A model generated the notes under the pieces. It had not been told where the DNA came from. It did no database searches and saw only the letters and a program-made list of their open reading frames with translations. Position numbers and translations under genes: made by a program. Shown here in pieces: positions 16,216 through 24,856 of a stretch of 64,000 bases of DNA (positions are counted from its first letter, which is position 1; each line of letters opens with the position of its first letter). This stretch comes from Massilia aquatica (GTDB lineage: Bacteria; Pseudomonadota; Gammaproteobacteria; Burkholderiales; Burkholderiaceae_D): contig NZ_VVIW01000005.1 in NCBI RefSeq assembly GCF_011682045.1, positions 186,001 through 250,000 of the forward strand. The letters are read 5' to 3'.

Positions 16216-19107
16216 ATGCATTTAAACACTCGCTCCAAGCTCACTTCGTTCGCGTTGAAAACCCTCACAGGCGCGGTCGCCAGTGCTGTGTTTCTGTCTA
16301 CCTCGGCATACGCGGCGGGTCTCGGTAAACTGACCGTCCTGTCCGCGCTCGGCCAGCCCCTGAACGCAGAGATCGAACTGACTTCGGTTGCCAATGATGA
16401 AGCGAGCGGTCTGACCGCGAAGCTGGCCCCGGCGGAAGCCTTCCGTCAAGCCAATATCGATTTCAATCCCGCCCTGCTGTCGCTGCGTTTCAACGTCGAG
16501 CAGCGCGGTGGACGCCAGTTCATCAAGGTCACGTCCTCGCAGCCGGTCAACGAACCGTTCGTCGACATGCTGCTCGAATTGAACTGGGGTTCGTCGGGCC
16601 GCCTGGTGCGCGAATACACCTTCCTGCTCGACCCTGTCGAAATGCGCTCGACCCAGACCGCGCAAGTATCCGCGCCGGTCGACGTGCTCTCGCAGGGCAG
16701 CCGCGCCAGCGCCGCCAAACCGAATTCCAGGGCCGACAAGGCAGCAGCCAAAGCCGCTGCCGCCGCCGCAGCAGCAGCCGCCCGGACCGAGAAGGCCGAA
16801 CAAAAAGCCGAACAAAAAGCCGAAGCCGCACCCGAGCCAAAATCGCAGGAGCCGCAGCGTGCCGGCGGCGCCGGCAAGAATGCGGGCGATGCCGACTACG
16901 CCGTCAAGCGTGGCGACACGCTGGGCAAGATCGCGGCGCAGCTCAAGCCGGCCGACATTTCGCTCGACATGATGCTGGTCGCGCTGTACCGCGCCAATCC
17001 GGACGCGTTTGCAGGCAACAACATGAACCGCCTGAAGTCGGGCCAGATCCTGTCGGTGCCGGATGCCGGCGCGATCAAGGGTTCGGACGGCGAAGCACGC
17101 GGCGTCGTGGTGGCCCATGCCGCCGACTTCAACGCGTACCGCAATAAACTGGCCGGCCAGGTCGCCAGCGCATCGCCCGACAAGGCGCCTGAAAAGACCC
17201 AGAGCGCCGCCGGCAAGATCACCGCCAAGGTGGCCGAGCGTCCGACCGCCGTCAATGAATCGAAAGACCAGCTCAAGCTGTCGAAGCCGACCGGCCAGGC
17301 CGATGCCGCCGCCGGCAAGACCGGCGTGCTCACGCCGGAAGACAAGATCGCCAAAGAACGCGCCATGGCCGAAGCGACCAAGCGCGTCAAGGAACTGGAA
17401 AAGAACGTCGGCGATCTCGAAAAGATCGTGACCGTCAAGAGCAAGACCGGCGCTGCCGCCACCACCCCGGCCGCGCCGGCTGTCGCGGCCACCCCGGCTG
17501 TTGCGCCGAAGGCATCGATCACGGAAGCGGTCAGCACCAAGCCGCCGGTGACGCCGCCAGCGGCCGTCACGCCGCCGCCAGCCGTGCCGGCACCAGCGGC
17601 CACGCCGCCTGCCGCCACCACTGCGGCTACCCCGGCGGTCACGCCGCCAGCGGCGACCGACACCCCGCCGGCAGTCGCACCGGTGGCGCCGCCCGCCAAG
17701 CCGGTGGTCAAGCTGGCGCCGACGCCGCCGCCAGCCGAGCCAAGCTTCTTCGACATGCTGATGGAGAACATCGTCCTCGTCGTCGCCGCCATCGTCGCCT
17801 TGCTGGCTGGCCTGTTCGGCCTGTCGAAATGGCGCGAGCGCAAGCAGGTCGAACGCAATCCGTCGGAGCCGTCGATCCTTGGCGCGCCGACCGACCAGGC
17901 CCATTCCCTGTTCGCCGAAACCGGCGGCCAGAGCGTCGACACCAACAACAGCGTGTTCAACTCCAGCTTCGCCCCATCGGCCAGCCAGCTCGACACCAAT
18001 GAAGTCGATCCGGTCGCCGAAGCCGATGTCTACATCGCCTACGGCCGCGATGCCCAGGCTGAAGAGATCCTCAAGGAAGCGCTGCGCACCCATCCTGACC
18101 GCTACCCGGTCCGTCTGAAACTGCTCGAAATCTACGCTGCCCGCAAGGACCAGCGCGCGTTCGAAAGCCAGGCCAGCGAACTGTATGGCATGACCAAGGG
18201 CCAGGGCGACGAGTGGGCACAAGCTGCCGCACTGGGCCTGTCGATCGATGCGATGAATCCGCTGTACGCCAGCGCCAGCGCCGCCGCCGCCGATGCGGGC
18301 CAGCCAGTCGTCCTGGCCGACCAGTTCGACGCCTCGGCGATCGACAACGGTCCGCACAGCGCCCTGATGGACCTCGACCTCGACCTGGGCAAAGACAACA
18401 CCGTGGCCCCGGCCCCGGTCGTGGCCGCGGCACCTGCGGCCAAGGCAGACGAAGAGCACACGCTGGACTTCGACCTGGGCGACCTGAGCTTCGAGCCGGT
18501 CACCAACACCGCACCAGCTGCCACGCCGGCAGCCGAAGTCCTGGACGAGCATCACCTGTCGTTCGACACGCCGACGATCACCCCGGCCCGCGTCGACCTG
18601 GTCAAGGAAGAAACGCCGGAGATGGACTTCGACATGGACTTCAATGCCCCGTCGACCAGCGCACCGGCGGCCAGCACGGTCAGCCTGGACAAACCGGCGG
18701 CCGATGACTTCGACCTCGACGGCATGAACTTCGACCTGCCGCAATCGGATGCGCCTGGCGCCGCGCCAAGCCTGGCCAACGGCGATCCGTTTGCCGCCGA
18801 CCGGGCCGCCCGCGCCGAAGCCGCACCGGACTTCGACATGCACTCGCTCGACCTCGACCTGCCGGCCCACGCCAGCGCCGAAGCGACCGCGTTGCCTGAT
18901 TTCGACGATATCGGCAGCGCCAGCGATACCCCTGCGGGCGAACTGACGGCGGTCCAGATGGAGATGGAAACCAAGCTTGACCTGGCCATCGCCTATCAGG
19001 AAATCGGCGACAAGGAAGGCGCGCGCGAACTGCTCGACGAAGTCATCAAAGGCGGCAGCGCTGCCCAGGTGACCAAGGCGAACGAGATGCGCATCAAGCT
19101 CGCTTGA
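16216..19107 (+). CDS. fimV: FimV-like polar/pilus assembly protein
   Basis: About 963 residues. A signal peptide ends near AYAAG, and the mature N-terminus GLGKLTVLSALGQPLNAEIEL is the FimV hallmark. A LysM domain (YAVKRGDTLGKIAAQLKP onward, about 230-285) should bind peptidoglycan. Long Ala/Pro/Lys stretches follow, then one membrane span (IVLVVAAIVALLAGLFGL, about 520-540). The cytoplasmic part is acidic with DLDLDLG-type repeats and a TPR-like stretch, and it ends in the conserved FimV C-terminal motif (METKLDLAIAYQEIGDKEGA through AQVTKANEMRIKLA). FimV organises type IV pili and polar complexes. MHLNTRSKL at 16216 is chosen as start; an ATG at 16204 is in frame. Confidence 0.9.
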   Translation: MHLNTRSKLTSFALKTLTGAVASAVFLSTSAYAAGLGKLTVLSALGQPLNAEIELTSVANDEASGLTAKLAPAEAFRQANIDFNPALLSLRFNVEQRGGRQFIKVTSSQPVNEPFVDMLLELNWGSSGRLVREYTFLLDPVEMRSTQTAQVSAPVDVLSQGSRASAAKPNSRADKAAAKAAAAAAAAAARTEKAEQKAEQKAEAAPEPKSQEPQRAGGAGKNAGDADYAVKRGDTLGKIAAQLKPADISLDMMLVALYRANPDAFAGNNMNRLKSGQILSVPDAGAIKGSDGEARGVVVAHAADFNAYRNKLAGQVASASPDKAPEKTQSAAGKITAKVAERPTAVNESKDQLKLSKPTGQADAAAGKTGVLTPEDKIAKERAMAEATKRVKELEKNVGDLEKIVTVKSKTGAAATTPAAPAVAATPAVAPKASITEAVSTKPPVTPPAAVTPPPAVPAPAATPPAATTAATPAVTPPAATDTPPAVAPVAPPAKPVVKLAPTPPPAEPSFFDMLMENIVLVVAAIVALLAGLFGLSKWRERKQVERNPSEPSILGAPTDQAHSLFAETGGQSVDTNNSVFNSSFAPSASQLDTNEVDPVAEADVYIAYGRDAQAEEILKEALRTHPDRYPVRLKLLEIYAARKDQRAFESQASELYGMTKGQGDEWAQAAALGLSIDAMNPLYASASAAAADAGQPVVLADQFDASAIDNGPHSALMDLDLDLGKDNTVAPAPVVAAAPAAKADEEHTLDFDLGDLSFEPVTNTAPAATPAAEVLDEHHLSFDTPTITPARVDLVKEETPEMDFDMDFNAPSTSAPAASTVSLDKPAADDFDLDGMNFDLPQSDAPGAAPSLANGDPFAADRAARAEAAPDFDMHSLDLDLPAHASAEATALPDFDDIGSASDTPAGELTAVQMEMETKLDLAIAYQEIGDKEGARELLDEVIKGGSAAQVTKANEMRIKLA

Positions 19108-19305
19108 CCGCTGTCTTGATGAATCACGGCTGTTACTGGATTTCGTGTCCCGAGTCAGAAATTCGTTGAATAAATACGGCGATCATCGCGCCGATACGGC
19201 GTCACAAATGCTCGCCAGGCGTTTGCCTGTCTGCGCTTTGTTCCTTGTCTCGGCACGATGTCGCCCTATTTAATCATCAACCAATTTCCACCTCAGGACA
19301 CTAGA

Positions 19306-20103
19306 TTGAAGCGTATAGCACTGGGAGTCCAGTACGACGGTACCGCCTTCAACGGCTACCAGAAGCAGCCAGAGCGCAACACGGTGCAGGACCGGCTCGA
19401 AATCGCGCTCGAAAAATTCGCGCGCGTCGAGCTGGGTACCACCTGCGCCGGCCGTACCGATACCGGCGTTCACGCGCTCGAACAGGTGGTCCACTTCGAC
19501 ACCGACATCGCGCGCAGCATGCAGTCCTGGGTGCGCGGCGTGAACACCTTTTTGCCCGATTCAATCGCGGTGCGCTGGGCCACCGAAGTGCCCGAGCATC
19601 CGGGGCAGCAATTCCACGCCCGCTTCGCCGCCTTTGCGCGCACCTATCACTACGTCCTGTACAACAATCCGATCCGCTCGCCGCTGCTGGTGGGCCGCGC
19701 CGGCTGGGTATTTCGCCCGCTCGACGTGGACCTGATGCGCGCCGCCGCCCAATGCCTGGTCGGCACGCACGACTTTTCCGCCTTCCGTTCCTCGCAATGC
19801 CAGGCCAAGTCGCCGGTCAAGCAGATGCACGCGGTGCACATCGAGCGCCATGGTGAAGTCATCGTATTCACCTTGCGCGCCAGCGCCTTCCTGCATCACA
19901 TGGTGCGCAACCTGATCGGCTCCCTGATCTACGTCGGCCAGGGGCGCCACACGCCTGCCTGGATGAAGGATGTCCTCGAAGGGCGCGACCGCAACGACGC
20001 CGCGCCCACCTTCATGCCCGACGGCCTGTACCTGGCCAAGATCGACTACGATCCCAAATGGGGCTTGCCGCACGAGGCGGCCCGTCCACTGCCCTGGTTC
20101 TGA
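19306..20103 (+). CDS. truA: tRNA pseudouridine(38-40) synthase TruA
   Basis: TruA modifies uridines 38-40 in the anticodon arm of many tRNAs. The catalytic Asp lies in [18 protein letters not shown], and RTYHYVLYN and [15 protein letters not shown] are typical family segments. A TTG start at 19306 ([17 protein letters not shown]) is preferred: AGGA lies seven bases upstream, and related proteins begin at this point. An ATG at 19258 is in frame and would add 16 unrelated residues. The gene lies just upstream of trpF, a common betaproteobacterial arrangement. Confidence 0.93.
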   Translation: MKRIALGVQYDGTAFNGYQKQPERNTVQDRLEIALEKFARVELGTTCAGRTDTGVHALEQVVHFDTDIARSMQSWVRGVNTFLPDSIAVRWATEVPEHPGQQFHARFAAFARTYHYVLYNNPIRSPLLVGRAGWVFRPLDVDLMRAAAQCLVGTHDFSAFRSSQCQAKSPVKQMHAVHIERHGEVIVFTLRASAFLHHMVRNLIGSLIYVGQGRHTPAWMKDVLEGRDRNDAAPTFMPDGLYLAKIDYDPKWGLPHEAARPLPWF

Positions 20104-20111
20104 GGTCACGC

Positions 20112-20786
20112 ATGCCATCCTTGCAACGCACACGCATCAAGATTTGCGGGCTGACCCGCCCGCGAGACGTCCAGGCGGCAGTGGCCGCGGGCGCGGACGC
20201 ACTCGGCTTCGTGTTCTATGCAAAAAGCCCGCGCTACGTGACGGCGGCGCAGGCAGGCGTCTTGATGTCCGCCGTGCCGCCGTTCGTCTCCACCGTGGCG
20301 CTGTTCGTCAATGCCGGCATCGATGAGGTGAGGGCGGTGGCCGCGCTGGCGCCGTTTTCACAGCTGCAGTTCCATGGCGACGAAACGGTGGAAGAATGCG
20401 CGGCGCTTGCCGCCGCCGTGGGACGCCCGTTCATGCGCGTGCTGCGCGTGCGGCCTCAGACGACCGGCGCCGACCTGCTGGCCGAAGAAGCGCTGTGCCG
20501 CGCCGCCAGTCCGCTGTTCTCAGGCCTGCTGCTCGATACCTTTGTCGAGGCTTACGGCGGCGCCGGCAAGGTGTTCGACTGGGCCGTTATTCCTCCCGAG
20601 CTGGCGCCGCGCGTGGTCTTGAGCGGCGGCCTGACGATTGACACGGTGGCCGGCGCGGTGCGCCAGGTGCGCCCGTACGCGGTCGATATCAGCAGCGGCG
20701 TTGAGCAGGCCAAGGGCATCAAGGATGCCGCCAAAATCGACGCCTTTGTCGCGGCAGTGCACACGGCCGCCAGCGGCGCGCGATGA
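20112..20786 (+). CDS. trpF: Phosphoribosylanthranilate isomerase
   Basis: A 224-residue TIM barrel catalysing the Amadori rearrangement in tryptophan synthesis. The N-terminal RIKICGLTRPRDVQAA carries the catalytic Cys, QLQFHGDE follows, LLDTFVEAYGGAGKVFDW carries the catalytic Asp and YAVDISSGVE binds phosphate. It starts eight bases after truA. Its stop overlaps the start of the next open frame (ATGA), so the following hypothetical gene is translationally coupled to it. Confidence 0.96.
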   Translation: MPSLQRTRIKICGLTRPRDVQAAVAAGADALGFVFYAKSPRYVTAAQAGVLMSAVPPFVSTVALFVNAGIDEVRAVAALAPFSQLQFHGDETVEECAALAAAVGRPFMRVLRVRPQTTGADLLAEEALCRAASPLFSGLLLDTFVEAYGGAGKVFDWAVIPPELAPRVVLSGGLTIDTVAGAVRQVRPYAVDISSGVEQAKGIKDAAKIDAFVAAVHTAASGAR

Positions 20787-21703
20787 CCCACGCCGATCCC
20801 GGATTCGGCTACATTTTCTGCGCGGCCCTGTCGCGTGCGCACCTCTACATCGGCGGCGTCGCGCTGGAGCTGGAAGACGCCGGCCATCCCCATGCGATCC
20901 TGTTCGAACAAGACAACGGAACCTGGTCGCGCTGGTCGATGGAGCACCGCCTGGCCGGCATCGCCGCGTTTACCGACGCCGGCGTCGACAAGCTGCTGTG
21001 CGTGGGCGAAACCGGCGAGGTCGAAGTTGCCGATGCCGAGGGCGCCGATGAAGAACGGATCGGCGGCGACGCTGGCGGTCCGAACACCCTGCGCCCGCTG
21101 CGCTGCGTGCGCATCATCGGGCACCATGCTTACGCGGCCGGCGCCCAGCGCCAGGTCTACCGGCGCCGGCTCGATGCGGCGGGCTGGCACGCCGTCGATC
21201 AGAGCTGCGCCATTGCGCGCGGCGGCGCCGATATCGGCAGCTTCCACGCAATCGACGGACGCGACGAACACCTGTTGCTCGCCGTCGGGATGGGCGGCGC
21301 CATCTGGCGCTGCGCTGGCGGCATCTGGGAAGCGCTCGACAGTCCGGCCGGCGCCACGCTCGAATGCGTGCTGTTCCTGGGTGGCGAGCGCTTTCTGGCG
21401 GCCGGCGCCGGCGGGCTGCTGCTGTCGATCGACGGCAGCGCCGTGTGCCCGATTGTGCACAATGCGACCGGTGAAAACTTTGTCGGCGGCGCGCTCGCCT
21501 TCGGCGCGGTTTATTTGTGCACAGACCAGGGCAGCCTGTTCAGGTTCGAGGGCGATACCGTGACCCGCATCGACAGCGGCGTGGCGCCCGTGGCGGGCGG
21601 CGGCGCGCTGGCGTACGCCGACTCGCTGCTGGTGTTTGTGAGCGATACGCGCTTGCAGTGCTTCGACGGCAGCGTCTGGACGCAACACGATCCGGCGGCC
21701 TGA
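20783..21703 (+). CDS. Hypothetical protein, beta-propeller-like, coupled to trpF
   Basis: 306 residues, not recognised. The sequence is rich in short repeating blade-like patterns of about 40-45 residues: LLCVGETGEVEV, HLLLAVGMGGAIWRC, RFLAAGAGGLLLSIDG, VYLCTDQGSLFRFEG, LLVFVSDTRLQCFDG. Each pairs a beta-rich stretch with a glycine turn, like WD40 or sialidase-type propellers of about six blades. There is no signal peptide and no membrane span. The gene overlaps trpF by four bases and precedes trpB, so it interrupts the usual trpF-trpB order. A role in tryptophan synthesis is not implied by its sequence. Confidence 0.7.
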   Translation: MTHADPGFGYIFCAALSRAHLYIGGVALELEDAGHPHAILFEQDNGTWSRWSMEHRLAGIAAFTDAGVDKLLCVGETGEVEVADAEGADEERIGGDAGGPNTLRPLRCVRIIGHHAYAAGAQRQVYRRRLDAAGWHAVDQSCAIARGGADIGSFHAIDGRDEHLLLAVGMGGAIWRCAGGIWEALDSPAGATLECVLFLGGERFLAAGAGGLLLSIDGSAVCPIVHNATGENFVGGALAFGAVYLCTDQGSLFRFEGDTVTRIDSGVAPVAGGGALAYADSLLVFVSDTRLQCFDGSVWTQHDPAA

Positions 21704-22015
21704 CTGGCGCGCCCCGCAGAGTGACTTTCACCACAAGCGGCGCCGATTTGCTAGAATACCTTCAACAATACCGCATCACCCCTTGTGCCTCCCCGGCGTG
21801 TCGTCCCGGAGCGCGCAAACCCCACGGTGGTGCAGGAAAGGCTGCGATGGTTTCTCATACCAAAAGAACGCGCGCCTCGGGTCGTTTTGTGTGGTGGCTC
21901 GGGCGTACCAAACGCGATTGACGCGGGGCTGGTCACGCCCCATGTTTTGCCAGCCATGACCGCCGCCTTGCGCCGCGGTCTGTCAGCCGATATCACCTTC
22001 GAAAGCGAGTACCCC
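21704..22015. other. Intergenic region upstream of trpB with possible promoter
   Basis: 312 bases between the propeller-like gene and trpB. An extended -10-like element (TG-C-TAGAAT, 21749-21757) could start a trpBA transcript separately from trpF; no good -35 is visible, as allowed for extended -10 promoters. A frame in phase with trpB is open from 21785, but its residues have no similarity to TrpB N-termini, so it is treated as untranslated. Confidence 0.4.
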
Positions 22016-23263
22016 ATGAAAAACGCACCTGTGCGCGCTGCGGCCGCCCCGATTTTCCAGACTTCCGACTACCAGCTGCCCGATGCGCGCGGTCACTTCG
22101 GCCCGTACGGCGGCGCCTTTGTCGCCGAAACGCTGACCCACGCGCTGGCCGAGCTGAAAGAAGCCTACGCCAAGTACAGCCACGATCCCGAGTTCCTCGA
22201 CGAATTCCGCTATGAGCTCAAGCACTTCGTCGGCCGTCCGTCGCCGATCTACCACGCCAAGCGCTGGTCCGAACAGCAGGGCGGGGCGCAGATTTTCTTC
22301 AAGCGCGAAGACCTGAACCACACCGGCGCGCACAAGATCAACAACGTGATCGGCCAGGCCTTGCTGGCCAAGCGAATGGGCAAACCGCGCATCATCGCCG
22401 AAACCGGCGCCGGCCAGCACGGCGTGGCCACGGCCACCATCTGCGCGCGTTTCGGGCTTGAATGCGTGGTCTACATGGGCAGCGAAGACGTCAAGCGCCA
22501 GGCCCAGAACGTGTACCGCATGAAGCTCCTCGGCGCGACCGTGGTGCCGGTGGAATCGGGCTCGAAGACGCTCAAGGACGCGCTCAACGAAGCCATGCGC
22601 GACTGGGTGACGAATATCGAAAACACCTTCTACATCATCGGCACGGTGGCGGGCCCGCACCCGTATCCGATGATGGTGCGCGACTTCCAGTCGGTGATCG
22701 GCGAGGAATGCCTGGTGCAGATGCCGGAACTGGCCGGACGCCAGCCCGACTACGTGCTGGCCTGTATCGGCGGCGGCTCGAACGCGATGGGGATTTTTTA
22801 TCCGTACATCGACGAGAAGAACGTCAAGCTGATCGGCGTCGAAGCGGCCGGCGAAGGGCTCGACTCGGGCAAGCATTCGGCCTCGCTCACGGCCGGCATT
22901 CCGGGCGTTTTGCATGGTAACCGCACCTACCTGCTGCAGGACGAAAACGGCCAGATCATCGAGACGCACTCGGTGTCGGCGGGCCTGGATTATCCGGGCG
23001 TGGGACCGGAACATGCGTGGTTGAAGGACCTTGGGCGCGCGCAGTATGTGTCGGTGACCGACGACGAGGCGCTGCAGGCGTTCCACGACTGCTGCCATAT
23101 CGAAGGCATTATTCCGGCGCTGGAGTCGTCGCACGCGCTGGCGTACGCGGCCAAGCTGGCTGCGACCCTGCCCAAGGAGCAGCTGATCCTGGTGAACCTG
23201 TCGGGCCGCGGCGACAAGGACATGCACACGGTGGCGGAACGGATGGGGCTCGATTTCAGCTGA
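22016..23263 (+). CDS. trpB: Tryptophan synthase beta chain
   Basis: A 415-residue PLP enzyme joining indole and serine. The PLP lysine is in [36 protein letters not shown] is the mobile communication region, [13 protein letters not shown] binds the cofactor phosphate and [13 protein letters not shown] is the C-terminal signature. The ATG at 22016 ([14 protein letters not shown]) gives the standard length. trpA follows 49 bases downstream. Confidence 0.97.
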   Translation: MKNAPVRAAAAPIFQTSDYQLPDARGHFGPYGGAFVAETLTHALAELKEAYAKYSHDPEFLDEFRYELKHFVGRPSPIYHAKRWSEQQGGAQIFFKREDLNHTGAHKINNVIGQALLAKRMGKPRIIAETGAGQHGVATATICARFGLECVVYMGSEDVKRQAQNVYRMKLLGATVVPVESGSKTLKDALNEAMRDWVTNIENTFYIIGTVAGPHPYPMMVRDFQSVIGEECLVQMPELAGRQPDYVLACIGGGSNAMGIFYPYIDEKNVKLIGVEAAGEGLDSGKHSASLTAGIPGVLHGNRTYLLQDENGQIIETHSVSAGLDYPGVGPEHAWLKDLGRAQYVSVTDDEALQAFHDCCHIEGIIPALESSHALAYAAKLAATLPKEQLILVNLSGRGDKDMHTVAERMGLDFS

Positions 23264-23312
23264 GTTTTACTGCAATCCGACCTATTCGACCCTACTACAA
23301 GAAAGCATCGCC

Positions 23313-24119
23313 ATGTCCAGAATCGCACCAACCTTTGCCGCTTTGGCGGCCAGTAAAAAAACCGCGCTCGTCACTTTCATCACGGCCGGCGACCCGGGAC
23401 CTGACATGACGGTCCCGCTGATGCACGCCCTGGTCGCCGGCGGCGCCGACATCCTCGAACTGGGGGTGCCGTTTTCCGACCCGATGGCCGAAGGCCCGGT
23501 GATCCAGCGCGCCTGCGAGCGCGCGCTCAAGTTCAACGTCGGCATCAAAGACGTGTTCGGCTTCGTGCGCGAGTTCCGCAAGACCAACCAGAGCACGCCG
23601 GTGGTGCTGATGGGGTATGCCAATCCGATCGAGCGGATCGGCTCGGACGCGTTCATCGCCAAAGCCAAGGAGGCCGGTGCCGACGGCGCGATCGTGGTCG
23701 ATTATCCGCCCGAGGAATGCGAGCAATTCGCCAACGCGATGCGCGCCAGCGATCTGGATCTGATCTTCCTGCTGGCGCCGACGTCGACGCCGGAACGCAT
23801 CGCGCAGGTGGCCAAATTCGGCAGCGGCTTTAGCTATTATGTGTCGCTCAAGGGCGTCACCGGCGCCGGCAATATCGACGTGGCCGACGTGGCGCGCCGC
23901 CTGGCGCCGATTCGCGAGCACGTCAAGCTGCCGATCGGCGTGGGCTTCGGAATTCGCGATGGCGAGACTGCAAAGGCGGTGGCCCAGGTGGCCGATGCGG
24001 TGGTCATCGGCAGCCGCATCATCCAGGAGATCGAAGCGGCGCCGAAGGATCAGGCGGTGGAGGCGGTCCAGCGTTTCGTCGCGGGAATTCGTAGCGCGCT
24101 CGATAGCGAAGAAGCTTGA
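23313..24119 (+). CDS. trpA: Tryptophan synthase alpha chain
   Basis: A 268-residue TIM barrel that cleaves indole-3-glycerol phosphate and channels indole to TrpB. The catalytic Glu and Asp are in [15 protein letters not shown], and the motifs [11 protein letters not shown] and [26 protein letters not shown] are typical. It has standard length and is co-directional with trpB. In many Burkholderiales accD follows directly; here about 3.8 kb of accessory genes intervene. Confidence 0.97.
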   Translation: MSRIAPTFAALAASKKTALVTFITAGDPGPDMTVPLMHALVAGGADILELGVPFSDPMAEGPVIQRACERALKFNVGIKDVFGFVREFRKTNQSTPVVLMGYANPIERIGSDAFIAKAKEAGADGAIVVDYPPEECEQFANAMRASDLDLIFLLAPTSTPERIAQVAKFGSGFSYYVSLKGVTGAGNIDVADVARRLAPIREHVKLPIGVGFGIRDGETAKAVAQVADAVVIGSRIIQEIEAAPKDQAVEAVQRFVAGIRSALDSEEA

Positions 24120-24202
24120 TGTAGATCGATTCGTGCGCGCTGGTGCTGTCGGTAGAATGGGTCTTGGATTCTCTCCTTGAGCCATCGCAGAGGATGTCGC
24201 GC

Positions 24203-24586
24203 ATGAAAACAGCACAGGTTGGCACATCGGTACAAGACGAGTTCGATATGGACGCGATCAATGCCTTGCCTCGGTTTGACGTTGCCGACCAACTCGATGC
24301 CGATGAAGAGATCACCGCTTACCTGAACGTCTACCTGGAAGAGAAAGATATAGCCATGTTCGTCCGTGGTCTCGGTACAGTTGCGCGAGCCCGTGCCAAG
24401 ACCAGCGTCGGACTAATCCCGAGCGTCGAACGCGGCGCGCTGTACAAGTCGCTTCGCGAAGAGGGCGCTCCGGGTTTCGATTCGGTGATGCGGGTAATGA
24501 AGTCGTTAGGGCTGCGTCTGATTGTCGAGCCTGTCGGGACGGCCAGCGATCCCGCGCCGCCCAGCGAAACGCCAGAAACTCCTTGA
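24203..24586 (+). CDS. HigA-like addiction-module antidote protein, apparently without toxin
   Basis: About 127 residues. The N-terminal FDVADQLDADEEITAYLNVYLEE and the C-terminal ALYKSLREEGAPGF followed by VMKSLGLRL match the family of small antidote proteins usually encoded just downstream of a RelE-like toxin. The middle, where that family has a normal helix-turn-helix beginning ARARGMSQIA, reads ARARAKTSVGLIPSVERG here. The DNA-binding helices may therefore be altered. No toxin gene is present on either side, as trpA ends about 80 bases upstream. The start at 24203 is chosen for a GAGG about nine bases upstream; 24194 and 24143 are in-frame alternatives. Confidence 0.7.
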   Translation: MKTAQVGTSVQDEFDMDAINALPRFDVADQLDADEEITAYLNVYLEEKDIAMFVRGLGTVARARAKTSVGLIPSVERGALYKSLREEGAPGFDSVMRVMKSLGLRLIVEPVGTASDPAPPSETPETP

Positions 24587-24812
24587 CTGCCTGACTATGA
24601 CCTGCATCGGCCTTGCTGTCGATGCATCACCACTCCTGCGCGCCTTTCATTCCAGCGGAAAACCCTTCTTCATCTTCCACTATCACCTCTTGCTGACGGC
24701 TTGCTAAATTTGCCCGTAAACCATGCTAATTCGTCCACTTCGCCCGCTTTTCCTCGCAAAATAAAGATTGGACACACGTACATACGGCACATAGCATACC
24801 TTCGCTAACGCC

Positions 24813-24826
24813 TGAAAACGTTTTCA
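24813..24826. promoter_or_regulatory. Palindromic operator-like site upstream of GH74 gene
   Basis: TGAAAACGTTTTCA is a perfect 14-base palindrome with a central CG, the hallmark of operators read by LacI-family sugar repressors. It ends 30 bases before the xyloglucanase start codon, where a bound repressor would block initiation. No LacI-type gene lies in this window. Confidence 0.5.
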
Positions 24827-24856
24827 CTTCCAACACCACCAAGAAAAGCGAACCCC

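Noticed and set aside
16222-18870. An 882-codon open frame antisense to fimV
   Set aside because: It mirrors the high-G+C codon pattern of fimV on the other strand, gives a low-complexity Arg/Gly/His-rich product and has no recognisable domain.
21785-22015. A 77-codon in-frame extension upstream of trpB
   Set aside because: TrpB proteins begin near the chosen Met, the extension has no similarity to the family, and an extended -10-like element lies just upstream of it.
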